The notes under the pieces are model-generated. The model was not told the origin of the DNA and searched no databases. It saw only the letters and a program-made list of their open reading frames with translations. A DNA stretch of 64,000 bases. Source: VAXT01 sp963827725 (GTDB lineage Bacteria; Actinomycetota; Thermoleophilia; Gaiellales; Gaiellaceae). Where the stretch lies: contig CAWHBM010000001.1 of the NCBI GenBank assembly GCA_963827725.1, forward strand, positions 1 to 64,000. Reading direction: 5' to 3'. The position numbers and the translations under genes are program-made. Of this stretch, positions 33,069 to 42,880 are shown in pieces. Numbering within the stretch: position 1 is the first letter of the stretch; each line of letters starts with the position of its first letter.

Positions 33069-34274
33069 TCATCGGCTCGATTCCGGCGCCACAGGTCGCG
33101 AGCCGAGCCGAATCCTCAAAACCCTTCGCTCCCCGTTCCGGATGGTCGTCAGCGCCGTCATCTCGCCGGGAAGCTTCGCTGCCACCTGGCGGACGACGTC
33201 GTCGGCGCTTCGCACGGCCTGGCCGTCGATCGCGACGATCACGTCGCCGCCCCTGGTGATCGGCTGGCCGTTGAATGTCTCCTCGCTGTCCCCTCCACGA
33301 AGCCCGGCACGGTCGGCGGGGCTGCCGTCCCGAACGGAGCTGACGATCGCGCCCCTGCTCATGTCATAGCCAAGGTGGCGCGCGAGAGTGGGCGTCAAGT
33401 CCTCGGTCGTGACCCCGAGATAGGCGTACACGACCCGGCCGGTTGCGGCGAGCTGCTGCATCGAGCGCTGCGCTGCGTTGATCGGTATCGCGAAGCCCAC
33501 TCCCTCGGCCGTGCCGCTCTCGCTGCGGATCTGGGCGTTGATCCCGATCACGCGCCCGCGGGCATCGAAGAGAGGGCCGCCCGAGTTTCCATGCGTGATC
33601 GGCGCGTCGGTCTGGATCGCGTCCACGACCCGGTAGACCGAGGTCAGCGAGCTGATCGAGCGCTCGGTGGCCGAGATGACGCCGACCGCGATCGAGTCCT
33701 CGTTCCCGAACGGGCTGCCCATGGCGGCGACCGGATCGCCGGCCTGGACGCGCGAGGAGTCGCCGAACGGTAGGGGCGCGAGCTTGTGCTCGCCTGGTGC
33801 CACGCGGAGCAGCCCGACGTCGTCGTAGACGTCCCAGCCGACGATCTCCGCCTTGACCCGGTCTCCGTTCTTGAACCCGACGAAGACGCTCGAGGCCTCG
33901 CTTGTCTTTTCCGCCTCGCCCGCGTCGGTGATCACGTGGGCGCTCGTGAGGATGTAGCCGCTCTCCGAGGCGACGAAGCCGGAGCCCTGGGCCGCGTGCC
34001 GGTCAGTGTTGTCGAAGAACGCGAAGACGGTGACGACGCCGGCCGAGCGGGCCGCGTAGATCCGGGAGGGATCGAACCCGTTCCCGAGCAACGGCCGGGC
34101 GGCCGCGGCGACGGGCTCGTTCGGGCCGGGCGCGACGCTGCGCGTCGTCGGCACGAAGACCGTGCTCGTCCCGCCGTCCGCGAGCCCCGTCACCTTCGCC
34201 CCGGCGAGGGCGACTGCCCCGCCGAGAACGGCGGCCGCGAGCACGACGAGAGCCAAGGCGGAGTTCCTGCGCAT
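33069..34274 (-). CDS. HtrA/DegP family serine protease with PDZ domain
   Basis: An envelope protease: N-terminal signal-anchor (ALALVVLAAAVLGGAVAL), a trypsin-like domain with His in LTSAHVITD, Asp in DVYDDVGLL and Ser in THGNSGGPLF, then one PDZ domain (about residues 290-390; YLGVTTEDLTP, GGDVIVAIDGQAVRS). 401 residues. It follows the response regulator and histidine kinase genes with a 63-bp gap, the order seen for envelope-stress systems. Confidence 0.92.
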   Translation of the reverse strand: MRRNSALALVVLAAAVLGGAVALAGAKVTGLADGGTSTVFVPTTRSVAPGPNEPVAAAARPLLGNGFDPSRIYAARSAGVVTVFAFFDNTDRHAAQGSGFVASESGYILTSAHVITDAGEAEKTSEASSVFVGFKNGDRVKAEIVGWDVYDDVGLLRVAPGEHKLAPLPFGDSSRVQAGDPVAAMGSPFGNEDSIAVGVISATERSISSLTSVYRVVDAIQTDAPITHGNSGGPLFDARGRVIGINAQIRSESGTAEGVGFAIPINAAQRSMQQLAATGRVVYAYLGVTTEDLTPTLARHLGYDMSRGAIVSSVRDGSPADRAGLRGGDSEETFNGQPITRGGDVIVAIDGQAVRSADDVVRQVAAKLPGEMTALTTIRNGERRVLRIRLGSRPVAPESSR

Positions 34275-34337
34275 GGTCTCACTGTAGCCAGCCGCAGGCG
34301 AACCGCTGTCGTCCGGCTTGTTGTCTATACTGACAAC

Positions 34338-35747
34338 CTACTCGACCGGCAGGGAGGTGGTGCGCGAGGCGGCAGGCAACGACAACGTGAAAACAGTTCG
34401 CCCCGGCTCGGACGTGAGCGCGATCTCGCCCTGCATGGCCTCCGCGAGCTCGCGCGCGATTGCGAGGCCGAGCCCACTCCCCGAGGCCCGTCCCGCTCCG
34501 TCCCCGCGGTAGAAGCGCTCGAAGACGTGGACCGACGCGTCCCTGGCGATCCCGGGACCGTCGTCCTCGACGACGAGAGCGACCCGGTCACCGGCCAGGC
34601 TCGTACGCAGGCGAACGCGGGTGCCGCTGGGCGTATGGCGAAGAGCGTTCTCGACGAGGGCGCGGCCGACCTGGAGGACCCGCTGCTCGTCGCCGAGACC
34701 GGTCGCTGTGCCGTCGATCTGGGGCTCGAGGAGGTGGCCGCTCCCCTGCGCGCGCGTCTCGAACTCCTCGGCGAGGAGCTCCGCGACCCGAGAGAGATCG
34801 ACCGGCTCCCGCTCGACTCGGAGGCGGCCCGCGTCGAGGCGAGAGAGGTCAAGCAGCTCGCCGGCGAGCTTCGTCAGGCGGTCGACCTGCTCCCGCATCC
34901 GGCCCAGGAAGTCGCGCTTGGTCGCTTCGTCGAGGTCCTCGTCCAGAAGAAGCTCGAGGTGGCCGCCGAGGGAGAAGAGCGGCGTCCGGAGCTCGTGAGA
35001 GGCATTTGCGATGAACTCACGGCGGGCGTGCTCGAGGCCGGCGAGGCGCTGGCGCATGCGATCGAACGCGCGGGCGAGCTCGCCGAGCTCGTCCGGGCTC
35101 GAGTCCTCGATCGGCTCGTCGAACTTGCCGCCCGCGATCCGCTCCGCCGCCTGCTCGAGCCGGCGGATCCGCCGCGCAAAGATGCGGGCGCCCCCGTAGC
35201 CGAGCAGGAGAGCGGCGACGAAAGCAATCAACGCCGAGATCAGCAGGCGACCCCTGACGAGGGCGACGCTCGACAGTGAGTCCTCGAGCGAGCTCGAGAC
35301 GAGAACGACGTACTTCGTATCCGCAGAAGGCTGCGCCGCCTCCGCGTACTTCTGCCCACCGCGTGTCACGACTCCGCGCGCCGGAGCCAGGGTCCGGGCC
35401 GCCGCTTCCGCGACGGGATCCGCCTCGATCCCGGCAACCGTGCCGCCTCCCCCCTCGTCGACGAGAAGGTCGAGTGTCAGCGGCGTCCGGTTCGAGATCT
35501 CGAAGATCGCAACGCGGGTGTTCGAGGCCGAGGCGAAACCCTGCGCCAGATCGCGCGAGACGGGGTCACCGACGCGCAGGCGGTCGACGAGCCCTGACGA
35601 GACCTGTGCGTCCTGGTCGGTCCTCGAGTCCACGAGCCGGTTCTCGAGCGACGGGACGACGATCAGGTACACGAACGCGAGCACACCCGCGACCACGGCG
35701 AGCAGCGCGAGCGCAAGCCGGGCCCCGACCGTGCGGAGGAAGCTCAC
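34338..35747 (-). CDS. sensor histidine kinase
   Basis: 469 residues: membrane segment at 10-32, an extracellular sensor of about 130 residues, a second helix (LLISALIAFVAALLLGYGG), a HAMP linker (RRIRRLEQAAERIAGGKFDE), the H-box FIANASHELRTPLFSLGGHL, N-box VGRALVENALRHTP, and ATP-lid motifs VEDDGPGIAR and GSGLGLAIARELAE. It overlaps the response regulator stop by 4 bp. The sensor stimulus is unknown; the neighbouring HtrA suggests envelope damage. Confidence 0.92.
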   Translation of the reverse strand: MSFLRTVGARLALALLAVVAGVLAFVYLIVVPSLENRLVDSRTDQDAQVSSGLVDRLRVGDPVSRDLAQGFASASNTRVAIFEISNRTPLTLDLLVDEGGGGTVAGIEADPVAEAAARTLAPARGVVTRGGQKYAEAAQPSADTKYVVLVSSSLEDSLSSVALVRGRLLISALIAFVAALLLGYGGARIFARRIRRLEQAAERIAGGKFDEPIEDSSPDELGELARAFDRMRQRLAGLEHARREFIANASHELRTPLFSLGGHLELLLDEDLDEATKRDFLGRMREQVDRLTKLAGELLDLSRLDAGRLRVEREPVDLSRVAELLAEEFETRAQGSGHLLEPQIDGTATGLGDEQRVLQVGRALVENALRHTPSGTRVRLRTSLAGDRVALVVEDDGPGIARDASVHVFERFYRGDGAGRASGSGLGLAIARELAEAMQGEIALTSEPGRTVFTLSLPAASRTTSLPVE

Positions 35748-36442
35748 GGCTCTCGCAGCCGGTAGCCGGCGCCGCGCACAGTGAGAATCAGCTCCGGCTC
35801 GCTCGGGTCCCGCTCGAGCTTCTCCCGCAGGTGGCGAACGTGGACGTCGATCGTCCGCGGCTCGCGATACGCGGAGTCGCCCCAGATCGCCTGGAGAAGC
35901 GCGCGCCGGCTGAAAACTCTGCCCGGCTGCGCGACGAGCGTCCGCAGGAGCTCGAACTCGACGTACGTCAGGTCGAGCGCCCTTCCGTCAACCGTCGCGA
36001 CCCGCCGCTCCGGGTCGAGCGAGACGTTGCCGGAGACCAGCGGCTCCGCCTCCGCCGCATCGCGTCGAGACGCGCCTGCGCGCCTGAGCAGCGCACGTAC
36101 CCGGCTCCTGAACTCACGGATCGAGAACGGCTTCGTGATGTAGTCGTCGGCCCCGAGCTCGAGTCCCAGCACCGTGTCGAACTCGTCGTCGCGGGCCGTG
36201 AGCATGATGATCGGCACCGAGCTCTCGGCGCGGAGCCGCTTGCACACCTCGAGCCCGTCGAGCTTGGGAAGCATGATGTCGAGCACGACGAGGTCGATGG
36301 GCTCGGCGGCGAACAGACGCAGCGCCTCTTCGCCGTCCCTGGCCGAAACAACGCGAAATCCATCACGTTCGAGCGGATACGTGAGAAGGCTTTGAACCGA
36401 GTCCTCGTCGTCTACGAGGAGGATGGTCGAGGAATCGGGCAT
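35744..36442 (-). CDS. OmpR/PhoB family response regulator
   Basis: 232 residues: receiver with ILLVDDEDSVQSLL, phospho-Asp in LVVLDIMLPKLDG, IIMLTAR and YITKPFS, then a winged-helix DNA-binding domain (LDLTYVEFELLRTLVAQPGR, RTIDVHVRHLREKLE, TVRGAGYRL). It is the first gene of the regulator-kinase-htrA operon. The divergent M28-like gene starts 48 bp away, so the shared intergenic region may be its target. Confidence 0.93.
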   Translation of the reverse strand: MPDSSTILLVDDEDSVQSLLTYPLERDGFRVVSARDGEEALRLFAAEPIDLVVLDIMLPKLDGLEVCKRLRAESSVPIIMLTARDDEFDTVLGLELGADDYITKPFSIREFRSRVRALLRRAGASRRDAAEAEPLVSGNVSLDPERRVATVDGRALDLTYVEFELLRTLVAQPGRVFSRRALLQAIWGDSAYREPRTIDVHVRHLREKLERDPSEPELILTVRGAGYRLREP

Positions 36443-36477
36443 TTCGGCCTGAGCGCGCCTTGCGGAGGGCCGTCCTT

Positions 36478-36483
36478 ACTATA
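36478..36483 (+). promoter_or_regulatory. possible -10 box of the M28-like gene
   Basis: TACTAT ends 7 bp before the ATG at 36491, the spacing expected for a leaderless transcript. No clear -35 is seen in this 48-bp divergent gap. Confidence 0.35.
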
Positions 36484-36490
36484 GCCACGC

Positions 36491-38362
36491 ATGGCCGCCC
36501 ACCGGCCCTCCCGTCAGCGGCACCGGGCGCGCCCGGGCTCGGTCGACCGTCCGGTCAACAGCCGTATGTACCGCGGAACCTGGCTTCTAGTCGGGATTCC
36601 CCTGCTGATTGCGGCTTTTTCAGTCTGGCGGCCGGTACCGCTCCCCGCACCGGTGTTGCCGCCGGAGTTCGACGGAGCTGCGGCCACCGTGCAGGCCGAG
36701 GACTTCGCGAGGCAGTTTCCGGCCCGAACACCGGGGTCGGACAAGGCGCCCGAGGCACGAGCGTGGGTGGGAGAGAGGCTCTCCCAGTACGGCTTGCGGA
36801 CGGAAATCGACCGTTTTCACGCGAAAATCCCCGGCCGCGGTCGCGTAGAGCTCGAGAACCTGCTGGCGTTCCGCCAGGGCCGCTCGAATGAGGTGATCGC
36901 AGTCATCGCGCACCGCGACAACTCCGGCGCGGGGCCGGGCGCCAACGACAATGCCTCAGGCACGGCCGCCCTGCTCGAGCTCGCCCGTACCTATGCGATA
37001 CCGCGAGCGGCGCCCCGCCCGCCTGAGCCGAACCACACAATCCTCTTCCTCTCAACCGACGGCGGCTCATTCGGAGGACTTGGAGCGGCTCGTTTTGCCA
37101 AGCGGTCTCCGTACCGAAACCGTGTCGTGGCGGCGATCAACCTCGACGCGATCGCAGGCACCGGCCGGCCGCGCCTCGTCTTTGCCGCCCATCGTCCCCG
37201 TTCTCCCTCGGCGGAGCTCGTCCGCACGGCCGCCGCACGCATCGCCCAGCAGACGGGCGCCGAGCCGGCGCGGGCGAGTGCGCTGGGACAGCTTCTCGAC
37301 CTCGCATTCCCGTTCAGCCTGTACGAGCAAGCGCCCTTCCTCGACACAGGGGTCACGGCGATCACGCTCACGTCCGCGGGCGACCGGCCACCGCGCGGCT
37401 TCTCCGAGAGCCGTGTGAACGAACGGCGGCTCTCGGCGATCGGTCGGTCGGGTCAGGCGCTTCTCGGGTCGCTCGACGACGCTCCCGGGTTTGAGCGGGG
37501 CACATCGAGCTACGTGTATCTCGGCTCGCGCGTCGTGCGCGGCTGGGCGATCGTCTTCGTCCTCTGCGCGGCGCTTCTGCCGTGCCTCGCGGTGATCGTC
37601 GACCTCTTCGCGCGCCTGCGCCGGCGGCACGTCCCGCTGCTTCCGGCTCTCCGAAGCTTCCGGAGCCGCCTGGGCTTCTGGGTCTTCGCGGTGCTGCTCT
37701 TCGAGCTGTTCTCGGTGATCGGGATCTGGGAAACCGGCGACGCGGCACCACTCGCGCCCGAGCTCTCCCCGGGAACCGATTGGCCGGTCACGGGCCTGGC
37801 GCTCTATCTCGCCGTGCTCGGCGCTGCGTGGCTCTTCGCGCGCGACCGCCTCATGCCACGCCGACCTCTCGGCGACGAGCAGGCACTCGCCGGCCAGATC
37901 GCCGCGCTGCTCGCCCTCGCTGTCATCTCGCTCGTGCTCGTGGCGCTGAATCCGTATTCCGTTCTGTTCATCCTCCCCTCGCTCCACGCCTGGATCTGGT
38001 TGCCACAGCTGCGGCGCCGGTCGATCGCTCTCCAGGCCGCCGTGCTCGCGGCTGGGCTCGGAGGGCCGCTGCTGCTCGTCGGCTCGTTCGCCGTCCGGCT
38101 CGATCTCGGCTTCGACGCGCCGTGGTATCTCGCGCAGCTCGCCGCCATCGGCTACGTGCCGTTTCCGTCGCTGCTCGTGATCTGCGCCTGGTGCGCGGTC
38201 GCCGCTCAGTTGGCCGCCATCGTCGCCGGCCGCTATGCGCCGTATCCGAGCGCTGCCGAGCGACCGGGGCTCGGACCTGGGCGGCGCCTCGTCAGCCGGG
38301 TCCTGCTCACGGCTCGTCGAAGCCGAACCGCAACGAGCGAGCGTGATCGCGCCGTCGGCTAA
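36491..38362 (+). CDS. M28-like peptidase domain fused to a polytopic membrane domain
   Basis: After an N-terminal helix (TWLLVGIPLLIAAFSVW) a domain of about 280 residues follows the M28 aminopeptidase pattern: VIAVIAHRDNSGAGPGANDN supplies the His and bridging Asp. However the usual DGEE is STDGGSFGGLG and the final His region reads PPRGFSE, so two metal ligands and the catalytic Glu appear missing. The C-terminal 270 residues hold about seven membrane helices. It may be a non-enzymatic relative or use altered chemistry. ATG 36491; an alternative ATG at 36566 would drop the basic leader. Confidence 0.7.
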   Translation: MAAHRPSRQRHRARPGSVDRPVNSRMYRGTWLLVGIPLLIAAFSVWRPVPLPAPVLPPEFDGAAATVQAEDFARQFPARTPGSDKAPEARAWVGERLSQYGLRTEIDRFHAKIPGRGRVELENLLAFRQGRSNEVIAVIAHRDNSGAGPGANDNASGTAALLELARTYAIPRAAPRPPEPNHTILFLSTDGGSFGGLGAARFAKRSPYRNRVVAAINLDAIAGTGRPRLVFAAHRPRSPSAELVRTAAARIAQQTGAEPARASALGQLLDLAFPFSLYEQAPFLDTGVTAITLTSAGDRPPRGFSESRVNERRLSAIGRSGQALLGSLDDAPGFERGTSSYVYLGSRVVRGWAIVFVLCAALLPCLAVIVDLFARLRRRHVPLLPALRSFRSRLGFWVFAVLLFELFSVIGIWETGDAAPLAPELSPGTDWPVTGLALYLAVLGAAWLFARDRLMPRRPLGDEQALAGQIAALLALAVISLVLVALNPYSVLFILPSLHAWIWLPQLRRRSIALQAAVLAAGLGGPLLLVGSFAVRLDLGFDAPWYLAQLAAIGYVPFPSLLVICAWCAVAAQLAAIVAGRYAPYPSAAERPGLGPGRRLVSRVLLTARRSRTATSERDRAVG

Positions 38363-38366
38363 CTGG

Positions 38367-39569
38367 CTACAGACGGAGAAACTCGACCGCGTCGCCCGGC
38401 GCGAGCTCGTGCTCGCCCATCGGCACGAGGACGAGCGCGTCCGCCGCAGCCGCCCGGACGATCATGTGCGACTCGCGCCCGGGAAGCGGATCGAGCAGCG
38501 GCCCATCGCTTTCGAGAAGCAGACGCGCCCGGACGAGCTCGTCCCGGTGCGCATTCGGCACGAGAGCGTGTGCCAGGCGACCGTGCTCGAAGCGGGGAAG
38601 CGGATCGGCCGCCCCCTGGAGGGCAAGCAGAGCCGGGCGGACGAAGAGCTCGAAGCCGACGAGCGCCGACACCGGGTTTCCGGGCAGCCCGAACACGAGC
38701 CGTCCGTCCAGCACTCCGAACGAAATCGGCTTTCCGGGCTTCATCGCGACTCCCCAGAAGACCTCCTCGACGCCGAGCTCGGCTTCGACCTTTCGGACGA
38801 GATCGTGTGGCCCAACCGAGACGCCCCCGGAGGTGACGAGGACGTCCGCCGAGAGCCCGCGCGCGAGCGCCTCGCGGTGGGCGGTCTCGTCGTCGGCGAC
38901 CGGGCTCAGACGTTCGACCTCGGCGCCCGCCGACTCGAGCTGCGCGGCGAGGAGTAGCCCGTTCGCCTCGTAGACCTGGCCTGGCTCGAGCGGCTCTCCG
39001 GGCTGACGGAGCTCGCTCCCGGTGGCAAGCACGCAGGCGCGCGGCCTCCGGGCGACCAGCACGTTCGCGAGGCCCGCCGCCGCAAGAGCGCCGAGCTGCG
39101 CCGGTCCAAGGCGCGCTCCGGCGTCGACCACCACCTCGCCGCGGCGCACGTCTCCGCCCGCTGGACGGATGTTCGCACCGATGGGCACGGCTTCCGCCAG
39201 CTCAATTGCGTTGTCACTCTCGACAACATACTCGATGGGGATGACTGCATCCGCACCCGCGGGAACAACACCGCCGGTCGCGATCCCCATCGCCTCGCCG
39301 GGCTCGAGCGCACGCGGCGCGGGAGCGCCGGCCGCGATTCGAAACGAGACCGGCAGCCGCCCCGGGCTGTCCACAGCACGGAGGGCGAAGCCGTCCATAG
39401 CCGAGCTGTCGAAGGGCGGCAGGTCAACGGCGGCCTGACCCGGCTCGCTCAGCACCCTCCCGCCCGCCTCGCCAATCGCGACGGACTCCGAGGGCAGTGG
39501 CCGAGCGCGGTCGAGGACGAGCCGCTGGGCCTCCACGATCGAGACGAGACTCCGCGTGGGCACCTCCAT
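38367..39569 (-). CDS. moeA: molybdopterin molybdenumtransferase
   Basis: It inserts molybdate into adenylylated molybdopterin. Blocks: DLPPFDSSAMDGFAL, MGIATGGVVPAGADAVIPIE, VLATGSELRQPG, LVTSGGVSVGPHDLVRK and VFGLPGNPVSALVGFELFV. About 400 residues. ATG 39569 is preferred; an upstream ATG at 39593 would overlap the divergent kinase start. It works with MogA, encoded at 28.8 kb. Confidence 0.92.
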   Translation of the reverse strand: MEVPTRSLVSIVEAQRLVLDRARPLPSESVAIGEAGGRVLSEPGQAAVDLPPFDSSAMDGFALRAVDSPGRLPVSFRIAAGAPAPRALEPGEAMGIATGGVVPAGADAVIPIEYVVESDNAIELAEAVPIGANIRPAGGDVRRGEVVVDAGARLGPAQLGALAAAGLANVLVARRPRACVLATGSELRQPGEPLEPGQVYEANGLLLAAQLESAGAEVERLSPVADDETAHREALARGLSADVLVTSGGVSVGPHDLVRKVEAELGVEEVFWGVAMKPGKPISFGVLDGRLVFGLPGNPVSALVGFELFVRPALLALQGAADPLPRFEHGRLAHALVPNAHRDELVRARLLLESDGPLLDPLPGRESHMIVRAAAADALVLVPMGEHELAPGDAVEFLRL

Positions 39570-39591
39570 CCAGCCATAAGCTACTCGGGTC

Positions 39592-40816
39592 ATGGGCGAG
39601 ACGATCGCGGGCCGTTACCGCCTCGAGGATCGGCTCGGTGCGAGCGGAATGGCCGAGGTCTGGCTTGCGCACGACCTCCAGCTCGAGCGCTCGGTCGTCT
39701 TGAAGCTCCTCGGCCCCCGTGCGGACGCGGAGCGCTTCGACAGAGAGACGCGGGCGATCGCGTCGCTCTCCCATCCGAATATCTGCCGGCTCTTCGACTA
39801 CGGGAGCGAGAGCGGGCGACCGTACATGGTCATCGAGCATCTCCCTGGAGGAACGCTGGAGGAGCGCTTCACGGCCGGCGAGCCGCTGGACGATGCGAGC
39901 ACAGAGGCGATCGCGGGCCAGATCGCCGCCGGGCTCGCGCATGCACACGAGCGCGGGATCGTGCACCGCGACCTGAAGCCCGCGAACGTCGTCTTCGACG
40001 AGGAGGGCCACGCGAAGATCACCGACTTCGGGATCGCCCGCATGAGCGGCGCGGACACGCTCACGGAGGAGGGGACACTCCTCGGAACGGCCTCATACAT
40101 GTCTCCGGAGCAGGCTTCGGGAGAGCCGGCCACGCCCGCGAGCGACGTGTACTCGTTCGGCGTGATCCTCTTCCTGATGCTCGCCGGGCGCCTGCCGTTC
40201 GAGGCTCCGAGCGCTGTCGACGTGCTTCGCAGCCACGTGCACGAAGCGCCGCCGCCGCTCAGCGCGATTCGCCCCGATGCGCCTCCCGCGCTCGCAGCAC
40301 TTGCGGAGAGCTCGCTGGCGAAGGACCCGGCAGACCGGCCCCCGGACGGCGGAGCGCTCCTCGGCCAGCTGGGAGGTGCCGGAACCGCGACGCTCGCGGG
40401 AGCAGCGGTCACTCAGGTGCTGCGCGCCCCCTTCCTCACGACGATTGAACGCGCGGCTCGTCGCTCTCATTGCGCTGCCGATCCTCGCAGCGGGCGGCGT
40501 CGCTCTGGCCGTGTTCGCGACGCGAGGCGAGTCGAACCCCCCGCCGGGCGCCCCGAGCGCCACGGGGCCTCCCCCTTCGACCTCGTCAACCCAAGCGACG
40601 ACGACCGGCCCACCGACAACCGCTCCCACAGCCTCGACGGCCACGACAGCGACCACCGCGACCACTGTCACCGTCCCTCTGCTCCCACCGCCGGGCGAGC
40701 CACCTCCGGCCGAGCCACCGCCTCCGATTCCGCCACCGCCCGAGCCACCGCCTCCGCCCACGACCACCGCAGCCACCACGACCGAGCCGTTGCCACCGCC
40801 TCCGCCATCGCCCTAG
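39592..40816 (+). CDS. Ser/Thr protein kinase with C-terminal helix and Pro/Thr-rich tail (frameshift)
   Basis: Kinase domain (about residues 8-265): GRYRLEDRLGASGMAEVW, Lys in SVVLKLLG, catalytic loop GIVHRDLKPANVVFDEEG, ITDFGIARMSG and SYMSPEQASG. A frameshift near 40445 separates it from a membrane helix (VALIALPILAAGGVALAVF) and an outside tail of Thr and Pro repeats (STSSTQATTTGPPTTAP; PPPAEPPPPIPPP) ending at 40816. This is the PknB-like layout without PASTA domains. The indel is probably a consensus error since both parts are normal. Confidence 0.85.
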
Positions 40817-40836
40817 CCTCCGGCTAGGCTCCCGGC

Positions 40837-41775
40837 GTGATCTCGGTCGTCGTTCCAGTGCGCGACGAAGAGCGAAGCGTCGCACTGCTCTACGAAGAGC
40901 TCGAGGCTGCTCTCCAGCCGACTGGCGAGCCGTGGGAAGCGGTCTTCGTCGACGACGGCTCCGAGGACGGCACGTTTTCGGCGCTCACGCGACTGCACGC
41001 GCGGACGCCGAACACACGGGTCGTCCGCCTCCGCCGCAATTTCGGGAAGTCGGCCGCACTCGCGGCCGGATTCGCACAGGCACAGGGAGAAACGGTCGTC
41101 ACGATCGACGGCGACCTCCAGGACGACCCGGCGGAGATCCCGCACCTGCTGGCGAAGCTCGACGAGGGATTCGACCTCGTGTCCGGCTGGAAGGCGCGCC
41201 GGCACGATCCCTGGCGCCGCCGGCTCGTGTCGAAGATCTTCAACGCCGTCACCGGCCGCGTCTCGGGTCTCCGGCTGCACGACATGAACTGCGGCCTGAA
41301 GGCCTACCGCGCAGAGGTCGTCAGGGGGCTGCCGCTCTACGGCGAGCTGCATCGCTTCATCCCGGTGCTCGCTCATTACCGCGGCTATCGGGTCGCCGAG
41401 GTGCCGGTGAACCACAGGCCGCGACCGCACGGCCGCTCCCGCTACGGGCTCGAGCGCTACGTGCGGGGATTCCTCGACCTGCTGACGGTGACCTTCATGG
41501 GCCGGTATCGCCACCGGCCGCTGCACCTCTTCGGCGGGCTCGGGCTCGTCCTGGGCCTGCTCGGAACGGTCATCCTGACCTACCTGACGGTGCTCAAGGC
41601 GACCGGTGCCGCGATCGGCCAGCGGCCCCTCCTCACACTCGGCGTGCTGCTCGTGGTGGTCGGTCTCCAGTTCTTCTCGCTCGGCCTGATCAGCGAGATG
41701 GTCACGAGCCACCACGAGGAACGGGCCGGCGCACCCCAGCGTGAGGGCGCGCAGGTCGAAGAGATCCTCGGCTGA
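40837..41775 (+). CDS. family 2 glycosyltransferase with C-terminal membrane helices (GtrB/DPM-like)
   Basis: 312 residues. The catalytic part has SVVVPVRDEERSV, VFVDDGSEDGTFSAL, RRNFGKSAALAAGF, VVTIDGDLQDDPAEIP (DxD) and HDMNCGLKAYR. Two C-terminal helices follow (GLGLVLGLLGTVILTYLTVL; LLTLGVLLVVVGLQFFSLGL). Enzymes of this group load a sugar on undecaprenyl phosphate. GTG 40837 is 20 bp after the kinase stop. It heads a run of three envelope-glycan genes. Confidence 0.87.
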   Translation: MISVVVPVRDEERSVALLYEELEAALQPTGEPWEAVFVDDGSEDGTFSALTRLHARTPNTRVVRLRRNFGKSAALAAGFAQAQGETVVTIDGDLQDDPAEIPHLLAKLDEGFDLVSGWKARRHDPWRRRLVSKIFNAVTGRVSGLRLHDMNCGLKAYRAEVVRGLPLYGELHRFIPVLAHYRGYRVAEVPVNHRPRPHGRSRYGLERYVRGFLDLLTVTFMGRYRHRPLHLFGGLGLVLGLLGTVILTYLTVLKATGAAIGQRPLLTLGVLLVVVGLQFFSLGLISEMVTSHHEERAGAPQREGAQVEEILG

Positions 41776-41786
41776 CGGGGCACTAC

Positions 41787-42851
41787 TTGCGCGTCCTCTA
41801 CTTCGGGACCTACGAGCGCGACTATCCGAGAAACGCCGAGGTGATGTCCGCGCTGCGAGGCGCCGGCGTCGAGGTGATCGAGCGGCACACGCCCGTCTGG
41901 GAGGGACGTCGCGACAACTGGGCGGCGCGCTGGGGACTGGCGCTGCGCCTCGGCGTGGCGGAGCTCCGGCTGCGCTTCTCCCCGAAGGACTCCTTCGACG
42001 CGATCGTCGTGGGCTACCCCGGCCACTTCGACGTCCCGCGCGCGCGCCGCATCGCCGGCAAGAAGCCGCTCCTCTTCAACCCGCTCGTCTCGCTCCACGA
42101 CACGCTCGTCTCCGATCGTGCGCGCTTCCGGCATGGGCGGTTCGCAGCCCGGATCCTCGCGGCGGTCGATCGCCGAGCACTGCGACTACCGGACATGGTC
42201 GTCGCGGACACAGAGGCGAACGCCGACTTTCTCGCGGAGCTCGGGGAAATTCCCCGGGAGCGCGTGCGCGTGTGCTTCGTCGGCGCCGAAGACAGGCTGT
42301 TCCACCGGGGCTGGCGCCCGGACGAGCCCTTCCGTGCCCTCTTCGTGGGAAAGATGATCCCGCTCCACGGGCTCGAGACGATCCTCGAGGCTGCCCGGCT
42401 CGCGCCGGAGCTCCAGATCCGGCTCATCGGGAGCGGCCAGCTCGAGGCAGTCATGGAGGAGCGGCCGGAAAACGTCGAGTGGTTGCACTGGATCGACTAC
42501 GAGCAGCTTCCGTACGAGTACTGGGGAGCGGGCTGCGCGCTCGGGATCTTCGGGCTCTCCGACAAGGCCCAGCGCGTGATCCCGAACAAGGCCTTTCAGG
42601 CGATTGCCTGCGGCACGCCGCTGATCACGGCGGACACGCCCGGCGCGCGCGAGCTTCTAACCGACGGCGTCAACGCGCTGCTCGTTCCGCCGGGAGACCC
42701 CGAGGCGCTTGCGGAGGCGATGCGGCGGGTGGCCACCGACACCGAGCTCGCGCAGCGCCTCAGCACCGGCGGCAGCAAGGTCTACGAGGAGCAGGCGAGC
42801 GAGGAGGTGCTCGGCGCGAGGTGGCGATCCTTGATCGAAGAGCTGCTCTAG
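41787..42851 (+). CDS. family 4 glycosyltransferase
   Basis: A 354-residue GT-B enzyme starting with TTG (RVLYFGTYERDYPRNAEVM). The C-terminal donor domain shows FRALFVGKMIPLHGLETILE, QIRLIGSGQL, VIPNKAFQAIACGTPLITAD and TDGVNALLVPPGDPEALAEA. No membrane segment or signal. Its start is 11 bp after the preceding glycosyltransferase. Acceptor unknown; surface glycan assembly is likely from the neighbours. Confidence 0.82.
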   Translation: MRVLYFGTYERDYPRNAEVMSALRGAGVEVIERHTPVWEGRRDNWAARWGLALRLGVAELRLRFSPKDSFDAIVVGYPGHFDVPRARRIAGKKPLLFNPLVSLHDTLVSDRARFRHGRFAARILAAVDRRALRLPDMVVADTEANADFLAELGEIPRERVRVCFVGAEDRLFHRGWRPDEPFRALFVGKMIPLHGLETILEAARLAPELQIRLIGSGQLEAVMEERPENVEWLHWIDYEQLPYEYWGAGCALGIFGLSDKAQRVIPNKAFQAIACGTPLITADTPGARELLTDGVNALLVPPGDPEALAEAMRRVATDTELAQRLSTGGSKVYEEQASEEVLGARWRSLIEELL

Positions 42852-42880
42852 GAAGGATTAGCCCGAAGGGGCTCCTGTGG

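Noticed and set aside
41741..42880. 872-codon plus-strand frame as one giant protein
   Set aside because: The first about 380 codons are an off-frame shadow of the GT4 glycosyltransferase; only the part after about 42,881 is a real protein.
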